In this document: positions 1-5,336 of the stretch, piece by piece
Numbering within the stretch: the stretch's first letter is position 1
How the letters are laid out: every line of letters begins with the position of its first letter
Origin: an uncultured cyanobacterium
Lineage (GTDB): Bacteria > Cyanobacteriota > Cyanobacteriia > PCC-6307 > Cyanobiaceae
DNA length: 5,336 nt
Assembly (NCBI GenBank): GCA_903921295.1
Contig: CAIXOZ010000186.1
Location: 1 to 5,336, forward strand
Reading direction: 5' to 3'
Made by a program: the position numbers and the translations under genes
The notes under the pieces: generated by a model
What the model was told of the DNA's origin: nothing
Database searches by the model: none
The model's input: only the letters and a program-made list of their open reading frames with translations

Positions 1-1136
1 ACCAGCCAGGTGGCGCCGTGCAGTTTCATCACACCAAGGAGGGTCTGGGAGCTCCACTCCGCCACGCCGAGGACCAGCGCGGCCGCCGCCAGTTCCCCTG
101 CCGCTGTCTTCAGATCACCCACTGACCAGCCGCACTCCCAGAGCTCCGCCATCTCCTGGAGCATCAGGCCGTTGCCGAGCACCACCACAAGGAGATCAAG
201 CGCCGGCAGCGGGGAGGCCACCACCGAGGCCGCCACCAGCCACTGGCTGCGCTGCTGCAGGCCCAAAAAACGCTGGCGGCGCCAGCCCTCCAGCTCGAGC
301 TGCCAGTCGCGATGGAGGGCCTGAAGGGCCCGCAATCGGGTGGCTTCGATCAGCTGCTGGGGGGCCGTTCGCAGGTGCTCCCCAAGGGGGACAACCGTCG
401 TCTCAAGGTTGGCGGGTTGACCATCCCAGAGCAGCAGTCGCGCCCTGACGTCAGCACCGAGTTGGCTGGTCAGTTCCCGCTCCGCCTGGGAGGGCTCCAT
501 CCCCGGCTGCAGCTGCAGCAGCAACCAGACGGGTTGGTCGCCGGGAAGGGCGGTCAGCCAGCGCAGATCAGCGGCACGCAGGGGTGCCGGGGCGACGTAG
601 AGCAGCGCATCGCAATCGAGGAAGGACCGCGACCACTGCCAGTGATCGCTCAGGGAGGGTTGGCGATGGCCGACATGGAGGCTCAGGGGACGGGAGCCGG
701 CCAGCACCGGGGCCAGACGGTCGGGTCCGGCGGCAAGCAGGGCCGGTTCACCGACCACCGCCAGGCGGAGACCGTGACGGCCCCCATCCTGCTGCCAGTG
801 CTGGAGCCGGGCCTGGCGTTGCTGCTGGGAGGCCCCAGCCTCGGGATCGAGACGCTCGAACTGCTCCAGCAATGCAGCACAACGTTGCAACCAGCCGGAG
901 GCGTCGATCGGCACCGCCGCGAGCGGACGACCCCGGCGCCGGTTCAACCACCACCAACCGGCCCCTGCCATCACCACGGTCAGAGCGCCGGAGCCGAGAT
1001 GTCCGAATTCACTGATCACCGCCCCTCCCACCAACACACCCCCCACCGACCACCAGGAGCGCTGGGTCAGAAGCGCGCGCACCAGGGCGAGGCCTGGCGG
1101 CTGGGCATGACTGTGGGAGCTGGGAGTAGGCGACAC
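1..1136 (-). CDS. DUF697-type (YcjF-like) membrane protein with degenerate GTPase region, C-terminus cut off by window
   Basis: The reading frame is open from a GTG at 1136 to the left edge (378 residues visible). An in-frame TAA at 1161-1163 bounds the start, and this GTG is the first start codon after it; no good ribosome binding site precedes it. Visible parts in order: a hydrophobic segment around residues 28-64 (one or two membrane spans) closed by an Arg-rich stop; a cytoplasmic middle region, about 120-260, laid out like a small GTPase; and a hydrophobic C-terminal region from about 297 containing SPLPALDLL (308-316), typical of DUF697 proteins. The GTPase-like strand LRLAVVG (123-129) is not followed by GK[ST], and the segment after LLYVAP (178-183) has no NKxD. 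The protein therefore probably does not bind GTP in the usual way. Cyanobacterial relatives are annotated as DUF697 or YcjF-family proteins of unknown role. Family assignment rests on pattern recognition, not a search. Confidence 0.72.
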   Translation of the reverse strand, partial: MSPTPSSHSHAQPPGLALVRALLTQRSWWSVGGVLVGGAVISEFGHLGSGALTVVMAGAGWWWLNRRRGRPLAAVPIDASGWLQRCAALLEQFERLDPEAGASQQQRQARLQHWQQDGGRHGLRLAVVGEPALLAAGPDRLAPVLAGSRPLSLHVGHRQPSLSDHWQWSRSFLDCDALLYVAPAPLRAADLRWLTALPGDQPVWLLLQLQPGMEPSQAERELTSQLGADVRARLLLWDGQPANLETTVVPLGEHLRTAPQQLIEATRLRALQALHRDWQLELEGWRRQRFLGLQQRSQWLVAASVVASPLPALDLLVVVLGNGLMLQEMAELWECGWSVGDLKTAAGELAAAALVLGVAEWSSQTLLGVMKLHGATWL

Positions 1137-1266
1137 GACGGCGTCACAGACGGTGCATCTTTAGCTCAGTTGCGGTGGGATCGACCAGCCGACGCCGCTC
1201 CTGGATCGGAACGCAACAGCCGGGCGCCGAGCCGCGATGTTGGCGAGGCAGTGGCATCCTGAACGG
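1137..1266. promoter_or_regulatory. Divergent intergenic spacer, presumed to carry both promoters
   Basis: This spacer separates the GTG of the minus-strand membrane protein gene from the chosen ATG of the plus-strand hypothetical gene, so promoters for both should lie here. I could not find a convincing -35/-10 pair on either strand. The only AT-richer patch is around 1157-1165. A near-repeat beginning CAGCCG occurs at about 1187 and about 1217, but it is short and expected at this base composition. If the plus-strand gene really starts at 1495, the spacer would extend to about 358 bases. Confidence 0.3.
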
Positions 1267-1956
1267 ATGAGCGATGTTCCCCTGCCGTCGCAGCCCTCCG
1301 CGCACCAGCCCCCGCAGCGGCTGGCGCCCGTGGGCTCGCAGGGGACAGGCGCCGGGGACAGCGTCTGGATGCGGGAGTGGCCTGCGGCATGGTCGACAGC
1401 CCATGGCTCGCCCTGTGCCGGGGCCGTGCCCGTCCGGGCCTCGGTCGGCATGGCTTCTGTCCGGCCCGGCACCGCATCGGCATGGACGCCATCGATGCTG
1501 ACGCCGGGCCAGCGCCGCCTCCTGCGGCGCTGGCTGTCCGATCTCCAGACGAGAGACCAGTGGCACGGTCAGCTGCCGGTGGCCCTGCTGGATCGCTGCT
1601 GGCTCCGACTGGAGGTCGTGCCCGTGCAGGAGCTGGCACGCCGACTGCCCCCCGATGCCAGTGCCGAGGCCCCCGAACTGGTGCGGTATCGCGATCTTGT
1701 GGCCTCGGGCCTGACGCCCCTGGAGGCCCAGGAGCGCTGCTGGCATGACTACGGCCTTGAAGCCTGCCGACAGGCGCAGACCCGTTTCTGGGCCCAGCAG
1801 GACCAGGGCAACCATGGCTGGACCCTGCAGCGCTACCTCGAGCTGATCGACGGTTACCGCGGACGCCAGGGCAAGAGCGGAGAGCGCGCCCTGCCGCTGG
1901 TGGTCCTGGCTCGCGCCGACAGCGATGAAGCGCACACGCTGCATTGGCTCTGCTGA
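1267..1956 (+). CDS. Trp-rich conserved-looking hypothetical protein; start uncertain
   Basis: I do not recognise a named family. From the ATG at 1267 the product is 229 residues. Residues 1-76 are rich in Pro, Ala, Ser and Gly and look disordered. From residue 77 on the protein looks folded, soluble and mostly helical, with many Trp and charged residues: RRLLRRWLSDLQTRDQW (83-99), LLDRCW (107-112), ELVRYRDLVASG (137-148), and a segment with GNHGWTLQRYLELI (181-194). It has no signal peptide or membrane span. Other possible starts are ATG 1237 (ten residues longer) and ATG 1495 (153 residues, just the compact part). None has a clear ribosome binding site. My hand count for 1267-1494 gives G+C of about 70, 72 and 83% at codon positions 1, 2 and 3. 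The second position is high for a folded protein, so the N-terminal part may not be translated. It lies divergent from the DUF697 gene and 66 bases upstream of the Arg/Gly-rich gene. Confidence 0.68.
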   Translation: MSDVPLPSQPSAHQPPQRLAPVGSQGTGAGDSVWMREWPAAWSTAHGSPCAGAVPVRASVGMASVRPGTASAWTPSMLTPGQRRLLRRWLSDLQTRDQWHGQLPVALLDRCWLRLEVVPVQELARRLPPDASAEAPELVRYRDLVASGLTPLEAQERCWHDYGLEACRQAQTRFWAQQDQGNHGWTLQRYLELIDGYRGRQGKSGERALPLVVLARADSDEAHTLHWLC

Positions 1957-1965
1957 AAGCGCCGA

Positions 1966-1982
1966 CGGCGACCGCTTCGCCG
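1966..1982 (+). other. Small perfect hairpin after the hypothetical gene
   Basis: A perfect 6-bp stem, CGGCGA paired with TCGCCG around a 5-base loop, begins 10 bases after the TGA at 1954-1956. No T-run follows, so it is not a canonical intrinsic terminator. It may be a weak terminator, an mRNA 3' end or processing structure, or chance in G+C-rich DNA. Confidence 0.22.
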
Positions 1983-2022
1983 CTCGATGCGTCACACTTG
2001 CCGCTGATTCAGGTCCGCGGCC

Positions 2023-2571
2023 ATGGCCGAAGAGAACAACGCTTCCGTCCCCCAAGCCCGCGATGGCGGCAGCCGTGGTGGCCGTCAGGGGGGCAACCGA
2101 GAGGGCGGTGGCCAGCGGGATGGCGGCGGTTTCCGCATTCGGATGAGCGATAACGAGCTGCGGGCCGTGCGGGCGATCCAGGACGCCTTCAACCTGCGCT
2201 CTCCTGTGGCAGCCCTGGGCTTCTCGGTGCGCACCGTGGCCCAGCTTCTGGAGGACGGGCAGCTCGATGCCCTGGTCGCTGAGCAACGGGCCAACGGTGG
2301 TGGTCGTCCCGAGGGACGCCGCGAGGGTCGCCGCAGCGAAGGTCGGCCGGAGCGTGGTGGAGCCGGCGGCGGCGGCGGTGCTGCAGGCCGGGCCAACCCG
2401 TTCGCCCGTCCCCAGAAACCGGTAGCGGCCATTCCAGCCCCTGCCGCGAGCGACGAGCAACCCGCCGCAGAGGCCGGCGACGAGAGCAGCGCCGAGCCGG
2501 TGGATGGGGCGGATGACGGCACCGCAGCGGTGACCGAGGCCGTCGCCGCCGAAGCCGGCAGCGAAGCCTGA
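2023..2571 (+). CDS. Arg/Gly-rich small protein with a compact helical core and acidic tail, unknown function
   Basis: The product is 182 residues in four zones. Residues 1-36 are a Gly/Arg-rich, RGG-box-like segment (SRGGRQGGNREGGG, 17-30). Residues 37-90 are the only part that looks folded: a short alternating strand FRIRM (37-41), then two helix-like stretches (about 43-57 and 60-76) and a third to about 90. Residues 92-124 are another Arg/Gly-rich linker, and about 125-182 are Ala/Pro-rich, turning strongly acidic from about 143. The protein is thus basic in front and acidic behind. The strand-helix-helix core resembles a ribbon-helix-helix unit, and RGG segments often bind RNA, so nucleic-acid binding is a reasonable guess; neither point is proven. 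No RRM motif is visible. An AGG at 2011-2013, nine bases before the ATG, is a weak ribosome binding site. The gene lies 82 bases upstream of trpS on the same strand. I believe similar proteins occur in picocyanobacteria, but I cannot name the family. Confidence 0.75.
   Translation: MAEENNASVPQARDGGSRGGRQGGNREGGGQRDGGGFRIRMSDNELRAVRAIQDAFNLRSPVAALGFSVRTVAQLLEDGQLDALVAEQRANGGGRPEGRREGRRSEGRPERGGAGGGGGAAGRANPFARPQKPVAAIPAPAASDEQPAAEAGDESSAEPVDGADDGTAAVTEAVAAEAGSEA
2296..2394 (+). repeat. Low-complexity Arg/Gly/Glu repeat inside the small basic protein gene
   Basis: Codons 92-124 encode a degenerate repeat of Gly-Arg-x-Glu units (PEGRREGRRSEGRPER at 96-111) followed by a poly-Gly run (GAGGGGG, 113-119) from repeated GGC codons. 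Such tracts are prone to length change by slippage, so their length probably varies between strains. Confidence 0.5.
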
Positions 2572-2582
2572 GCCCAGCGCAC

Positions 2583-2609
2583 AACGGCGGAGCCCCCAGT
2601 CCGGCCGTT
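2583..2609 (+). other. Imperfect hairpin between the Arg/Gly-rich gene and trpS
   Basis: AACGGC (2583-2588 region) pairs with GCCGTT ending at 2609. GG/CC adds two inner pairs if one G is bulged, leaving a 10-base loop. It starts about 12 bases after the stop codon of the upstream gene and ends 44 bases before the trpS ATG. There is no U-run, only a pyrimidine-rich tail. It could mark the upstream mRNA end, partly insulate trpS, or be chance. I see no leader peptide with Trp codons and no T-box-like element here. Confidence 0.22.
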
Positions 2610-2653
2610 CTCCTGACCCTGAGCCGTCCGTTCCCCTGCATCTGAGCCCATTC

Positions 2654-3667
2654 ATGCAACGCCCAAGGGTCCTCTCCGGTGTGCAGCCCACCGGAGCTCT
2701 CCATCTGGGGAACTGGCTCGGCGCCATCCGCAACTGGGTCGATCTCCAGAGCGATCACGACACCTTCTTCTGTGTCGTCGATCTGCACGCGATCACCGTT
2801 CCGCACAATCCGGCCCGGTTGGCGGAGGACACCCGGACCACGGCAGCCCTCTATCTGGCCTGCGGCATCGACCCGGAGCGCTCCACCGTCTTCGTGCAGA
2901 GCCATGTGCCGGCCCACAGTGAGCTCGGCTGGATTCTGAACTGCGTCACCCCGCTCAACTGGCTGGAGCGGATGATTCAGTTCAAGGAAAAAGCGATCAA
3001 ACAGGGAGACAATGTCTCCGTCGGTCTTCTGGATTATCCGGTGCTGATGGCCGCCGACATCCTGCTCTACGACGCGGATCTGGTGCCGGTTGGCGAAGAC
3101 CAGAAACAGCATCTGGAGCTGGCCCGTGACATCGCCCAGCAACGGATCAACAGTCGCTTCGGATCCGAAGAAGCCCCGCTGCTGAAGGTGCCCAAACCGT
3201 TGATCCTTTCCGAAGGGGCACGGGTGATGAGTCTCACCGACGGCCGTAGCAAGATGAGCAAAAGCGACCCGAATGAAGGATCAAGAATCACCCTGCTTGA
3301 TCCACCGGAACTGATCACCAAAAAAGTGAAACGGGCCAAGACTGATCCGGTGATCGGCCTGGAATTCGGCAATCCCGAACGTCCGGAAGCCGACAATCTC
3401 CTCGGCCTCTACGCCCTCCTCAGCGGCAAGGGCCGCGAGGCCGCCCGCGAGGAGTGCGCCGCCATGGGTTGGGGGGCCTTCAAACCCCTGCTGGCGGAGA
3501 CGCTGGTGGAAGCGCTGCGTCCCGTCCAGGAGCGGTACCGGGCGCTGCGTTCCGATGATGGTCAGATCGACGCCGTTCTGCGCCAGGGTCGCGAACGGGC
3601 CGCGGATGTGGCCGCCACAACCCTGCGGCGGGTGCGCGACGGCCTCGGTTTCCTGCCGGCCCGCTGA
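2654..3667 (+). CDS. trpS: Tryptophanyl-tRNA synthetase (TrpRS)
   Basis: This cytoplasmic class I synthetase activates tryptophan with ATP and transfers it to tRNA-Trp (EC 6.1.1.2). The 337-residue product is the usual bacterial length and looks complete. The Rossmann fold begins with VLSGVQPTGALHLGN (6-20), where HLGN (17-20) is the HIGH-type ATP-binding motif. DYPVLMAADILLY (127-139) and VPVGEDQKQHLEL (144-156) form the tryptophan and dimer region, with GEDQ (147-150) being characteristic of bacterial TrpRS. KMSKS (200-204) is intact and followed by DPN. The helical C-terminal part contains the tRNA-anticodon contacts. The ATG at 2654 puts the N-terminus right at the first strand, as in the family; a weak GAG lies seven bases upstream. 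Its stop codon lies 3 bases from that of the convergent DUF2605 gene. No frameshift or missing catalytic motif is visible. Confidence 0.98.
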   Translation: MQRPRVLSGVQPTGALHLGNWLGAIRNWVDLQSDHDTFFCVVDLHAITVPHNPARLAEDTRTTAALYLACGIDPERSTVFVQSHVPAHSELGWILNCVTPLNWLERMIQFKEKAIKQGDNVSVGLLDYPVLMAADILLYDADLVPVGEDQKQHLELARDIAQQRINSRFGSEEAPLLKVPKPLILSEGARVMSLTDGRSKMSKSDPNEGSRITLLDPPELITKKVKRAKTDPVIGLEFGNPERPEADNLLGLYALLSGKGREAAREECAAMGWGAFKPLLAETLVEALRPVQERYRALRSDDGQIDAVLRQGRERAADVAATTLRRVRDGLGFLPAR

Positions 3668-3681
3668 ACATCAGGGTTCGG
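3664..3681. terminator. Candidate bidirectional hairpin over the trpS/DUF2605 convergent junction
   Basis: CTGAAC pairs with GTTCGG (one T-G wobble on the plus-strand transcript) around a 6-base loop, covering both stop codons. The right arm GTTC (3676-3679) can instead pair with GAAC at 3686-3689, so two alternative hairpins exist. A longer-range inverted repeat, CCTGCC (3652-3657) with GGCAGG (3693-3698), encloses both. There is no T-tract on either side, so it is not a classical intrinsic terminator. With only 3 bases between the stop codons, any terminator for either gene must overlap the other gene's coding end. Confidence 0.25.
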
Positions 3682-4033
3682 GATTGAACGGGGGCAGGGT
3701 CACACCCGCCTGCCGCATCCGCGCCGCCAGGGCCCAGCAGCGCATCACCAGGTGATGCCACGGGGCCATCGCCTGCAGATCCAGGGCCATCGAGACGGGA
3801 ACCGCAGCACGAAGCGACCGGGCCGCCACCAGGGCGCGGGTGCTGCGCTCCAGCTGATCGGCCATGGCGGCCCGTTCCTCGGCCGGCATCACCGCATCGG
3901 GACAGTGCTCGAGCAGCACCTTGCCGCGCCCGAACCAGAGGAAGAAATCCTCCAGCAGGGGATCGAGAAGCTGGTCAAGCAGGGCACCGGCCTCGTCGGC
4001 ACCGGCTCCAGGCGTGGCGAAGGGTTCAGTCAC
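3671..4033 (-). CDS. DUF2605 family protein (cyanobacterial, unknown function)
   Basis: This is a small soluble, helical protein of 120 residues, close to the usual DUF2605 length of about 100. Family features I recognise are LLDPLLEDFFLWFGRGKVLLE (22-42, matching the usual LLxPLLxDFxYWFxRSxxLLE pattern), a middle helix with conserved acidic and basic residues (about 50-73), and APWHHLVMRCWALAARMR (90-107). There is no signal peptide or membrane segment. The start is GTG at 4033: an in-frame TAG at 4043-4045 lies only three codons upstream, and the next Met is residue 49, inside the domain. A G-rich stretch just before the GTG is at best a weak ribosome binding site. It is convergent with trpS and divergent from thrS, so it needs its own promoter in the 59-base gap. 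The function of the family is not known to me, and the position between two synthetase genes alone does not establish a role in translation. Confidence 0.9.
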   Translation of the reverse strand: MTEPFATPGAGADEAGALLDQLLDPLLEDFFLWFGRGKVLLEHCPDAVMPAEERAAMADQLERSTRALVAARSLRAAVPVSMALDLQAMAPWHHLVMRCWALAARMRQAGVTLPPFNPEP

Positions 4034-4092
4034 ACCACCAGGCTAACGACCGTAACGTGCTCGGTAGGATCAGGGTTTGCAGGGTGCTCTCC
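4034..4092. promoter_or_regulatory. Short divergent promoter region for DUF2605 gene and thrS
   Basis: Two outward-facing GTG-started genes leave only 59 bases here for both promoters. On the plus strand TAGGAT (4065-4070) matches the -10 consensus at four of six positions, but no good -35 lies at the usual distance. If it is the -10, the thrS mRNA would start near 4077 with a leader of about 15 bases, leaving no room for a riboswitch. No convincing minus-strand -10 was found. Promoters may extend into either coding region. Confidence 0.3.
4081..4084 (+). promoter_or_regulatory. Ribosome binding site supporting the thrS GTG start
   Basis: AGGG lies eight bases before the GTG at 4093, the best-placed Shine-Dalgarno match for any thrS start considered. 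The competing ATG at 4198 has only pyrimidine-rich sequence upstream, and a GTG at 4084 would overlap this site. It therefore decides the start call. Confidence 0.45.
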
Positions 4093-5336
4093 GTGCCAGC
4101 GACGTCCTCCGCCTCCTCGACACACCCAGGATCGGTGGATGGGACGGTCACCGGAACCGCGCAGGCGAATGGTGCCGGCTCGGATCTCCCGACCCCGATG
4201 GTGCTGCCGCGAACAAGCGAGTCGGAGTCGCTGCTGCGCATCCGCCATTCCATGAGCCACGTCATGGCGATGGCGGTGCAGAAGCTGTTCCCCAGGGCCC
4301 AGGTGACGATCGGACCCTGGACCGAATCCGGTTTCTATTACGACTTTGATCATCCTGAACCCTTCACCGAAGCCGACCTGAAGGCGATCAAGAAGGAGAT
4401 GATCCGGATCATCAACAGGAAGCTGCCGCTCGAGCGGATCGAGGTCAGCCGTGCCGAGGCGGAGCGTCGGATCCAGGTGCAGAACGAACCCTACAAGCTG
4501 GAAATCCTGGCCGGCATCCAGGAGCCGATCACCCTGTACACCCTTGGCGAGGACTGGTGGGATCTCTGTGCCGGGCCGCACGTGGCCAGCACCGGCGAGC
4601 TCAACGCCAGGGCCTTTGAGCTGGAAAGCGTGGCCGGGGCCTACTGGCGTGGCGATGAAAAGAACGCCCAGCTGCAGCGGATTTATGGCACCGCATGGGA
4701 AACACCCGAACAGCTGGCGGAATACAAGCGTCGTCAGGAGGAGGCCAAACGTCGCGACCATCGCCGCCTCGGCACCGATCTCAATCTGTTCTCGATCGAG
4801 GATGAAGCCGGCGCCGGGCTCGTGTTCTGGCACCCGCGCGGTGCGCGGATGCGCCTCCTGATCGAAAACCTCTGGCGGGATCTGCACTTCGAAGCCGGCT
4901 ACGAGCTGCTTTACACCCCCCATGTCGCTGACATCAGCCTCTGGAAAACCTCGGGTCACCTCGACTTCTACAGCGAATCGATGTTCGGTCCGATGCAGGT
5001 GGATGCACGGGAATACCAGCTCAAACCGATGAACTGCCCGTTCCACGTACTCACCTACGCCAACACGTTGCGCTCCTATCGGGAACTGCCGATCCGCTGG
5101 GCTGAGCTGGGCACCGTCTATCGCTATGAGCGCCCAGGCGTCATGCATGGCTTGATGCGGGTGCGCGGCTTTACCCAAGATGACGCCCACGTGTTCTGCC
5201 TGCCCGAGCAGATCGGAGATGAAATCCTGCGCATCCTCGATTTGACCGAGGAGATCCTCTCGGCCTTCGACTTCCGCAACTACGAGATCAACCTCTCGAC
5301 ACGGCCAGACAAATCCATCGGCGATGACGCGGTTTG
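4093..5336 (+). CDS. thrS: Threonyl-tRNA synthetase (ThrRS), N-terminal two-thirds, cut off by window
   Basis: This class II synthetase charges tRNA-Thr with threonine (EC 6.1.1.3). From GTG 4093, 414 complete codons are visible. Residues 1-40 are Ser/Thr/Gly-rich and unstructured. The N2 editing domain follows (about 45-215), with its HxxxH pair H52/H56 in RHSMSH and C159/H163 in CAGPH, so clearance of mischarged Ser-tRNA should be intact. The catalytic core starts near DLNLF (229-233). It shows Cys315 in MNCPFH and His366 in DDAH, two of the three zinc ligands, and motif 2 around Arg344 in VYRYERPG leading into HGLMRVRGFTQDD. The third zinc ligand, motif 3 and the anticodon-binding domain lie beyond the right edge. 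No N-terminal TGS domain is present. The frame stays open upstream into the DUF2605 region, so the start is not bounded by a stop. GTG 4093 is preferred for its ribosome binding site and family-like N-terminus; ATG 4198 is the main alternative. Confidence 0.95.
   Translation, partial: MPATSSASSTHPGSVDGTVTGTAQANGAGSDLPTPMVLPRTSESESLLRIRHSMSHVMAMAVQKLFPRAQVTIGPWTESGFYYDFDHPEPFTEADLKAIKKEMIRIINRKLPLERIEVSRAEAERRIQVQNEPYKLEILAGIQEPITLYTLGEDWWDLCAGPHVASTGELNARAFELESVAGAYWRGDEKNAQLQRIYGTAWETPEQLAEYKRRQEEAKRRDHRRLGTDLNLFSIEDEAGAGLVFWHPRGARMRLLIENLWRDLHFEAGYELLYTPHVADISLWKTSGHLDFYSESMFGPMQVDAREYQLKPMNCPFHVLTYANTLRSYRELPIRWAELGTVYRYERPGVMHGLMRVRGFTQDDAHVFCLPEQIGDEILRILDLTEEILSAFDFRNYEINLSTRPDKSIGDDAV

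Noticed and set aside
312..1262. Plus-strand open frame of about 316 codons opposite the DUF697 gene
   Set aside because: Its composition is Gln/Gly/Arg/Pro-rich without domain logic, while the opposite strand reads as a coherent membrane protein with DUF697-like C-terminus.
1137..1266. tRNA or small RNA gene in the divergent spacer
   Set aside because: No cloverleaf arms, TTCGA-type T-loop or terminal T-run was found on either strand.
2572..2653. Possible trp leader peptide, T-box or riboswitch ahead of trpS
   Set aside because: No short frame with clustered Trp codons, no T-box consensus and no antiterminator pairing could be seen in the 82 bases; only one weak hairpin is present.
1144..2733. 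Long minus-strand open frame of about 529 codons opposite the hypothetical, Arg/Gly-rich and start of trpS genes
   Set aside because: It spans three plus-strand genes including the certain trpS start, has no recognisable domain, and is rich in Arg, Gly, Ala and Pro. G+C-rich coding sequence leaves long stop-free antisense frames.
2189..3142. Minus-strand open frame of about 317 codons opposite the Arg/Gly-rich gene and trpS
   Set aside because: It covers the catalytic half of trpS and has no recognisable product; it is an antisense shadow.
4030..5190. Minus-strand open frame of about 386 codons opposite thrS
   Set aside because: The plus strand encodes unmistakable ThrRS motifs throughout this stretch; the antisense frame shows no family features.
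1..5336. Defence system, toxin-antitoxin pair, CRISPR array, insertion sequence or other mobile element
   Set aside because: I recognise no nuclease, transposase, integrase, toxin or antitoxin motif, no regularly spaced repeats and no terminal inverted repeats with target duplications; gene content is housekeeping plus lineage-specific hypothetical proteins.

Overview
The window looks like a chromosomal segment of a G+C-rich picocyanobacterium of the Synechococcus/Cyanobium group. G+C is about two thirds by eye. The evidence for the group is a DUF2605 protein, a family I know only from cyanobacteria, lying between trpS and thrS, plus a cyanobacterial-type threonyl-tRNA synthetase and a DUF697 membrane protein nearby. 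I see no tRNA, rRNA, mobile element, CRISPR array or phage gene.

Layout. Bases 1-1136 (minus strand) hold most of a DUF697-type membrane protein whose GTPase motifs are missing; its C-terminus lies beyond the left edge. A 130-base divergent spacer follows, then a plus-strand Trp-rich hypothetical protein ending at 1956. Next comes a charge-polarised Arg/Gly-rich small protein (2023-2571), then tryptophanyl-tRNA synthetase (trpS, 2654-3667). A DUF2605 gene on the minus strand (3671-4033) meets trpS tail to tail with only 3 bases between the stop codons. It is divergent from threonyl-tRNA synthetase (thrS), which starts with GTG near 4093 and runs off the right edge.

The two synthetases charge tRNA-Trp and tRNA-Thr for translation. 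They do not form one operon, because the DUF2605 gene lies inverted between them. The three plus-strand genes 1267-3667 have spacers of 66 and 82 bases and could be co-transcribed, but this is not shown. At least three of the six genes have weak or no Shine-Dalgarno sequence, and three appear to start with GTG.

This is mostly an ordinary housekeeping region, and I found no hidden multi-gene system. The points most worth a second look are the small Arg/Gly-rich protein, whose core resembles a ribbon-helix-helix pattern, the nucleotide-site-less DUF697 protein, the ThrRS without a TGS domain, and the tightly packed trpS/DUF2605 junction with overlapping hairpins.
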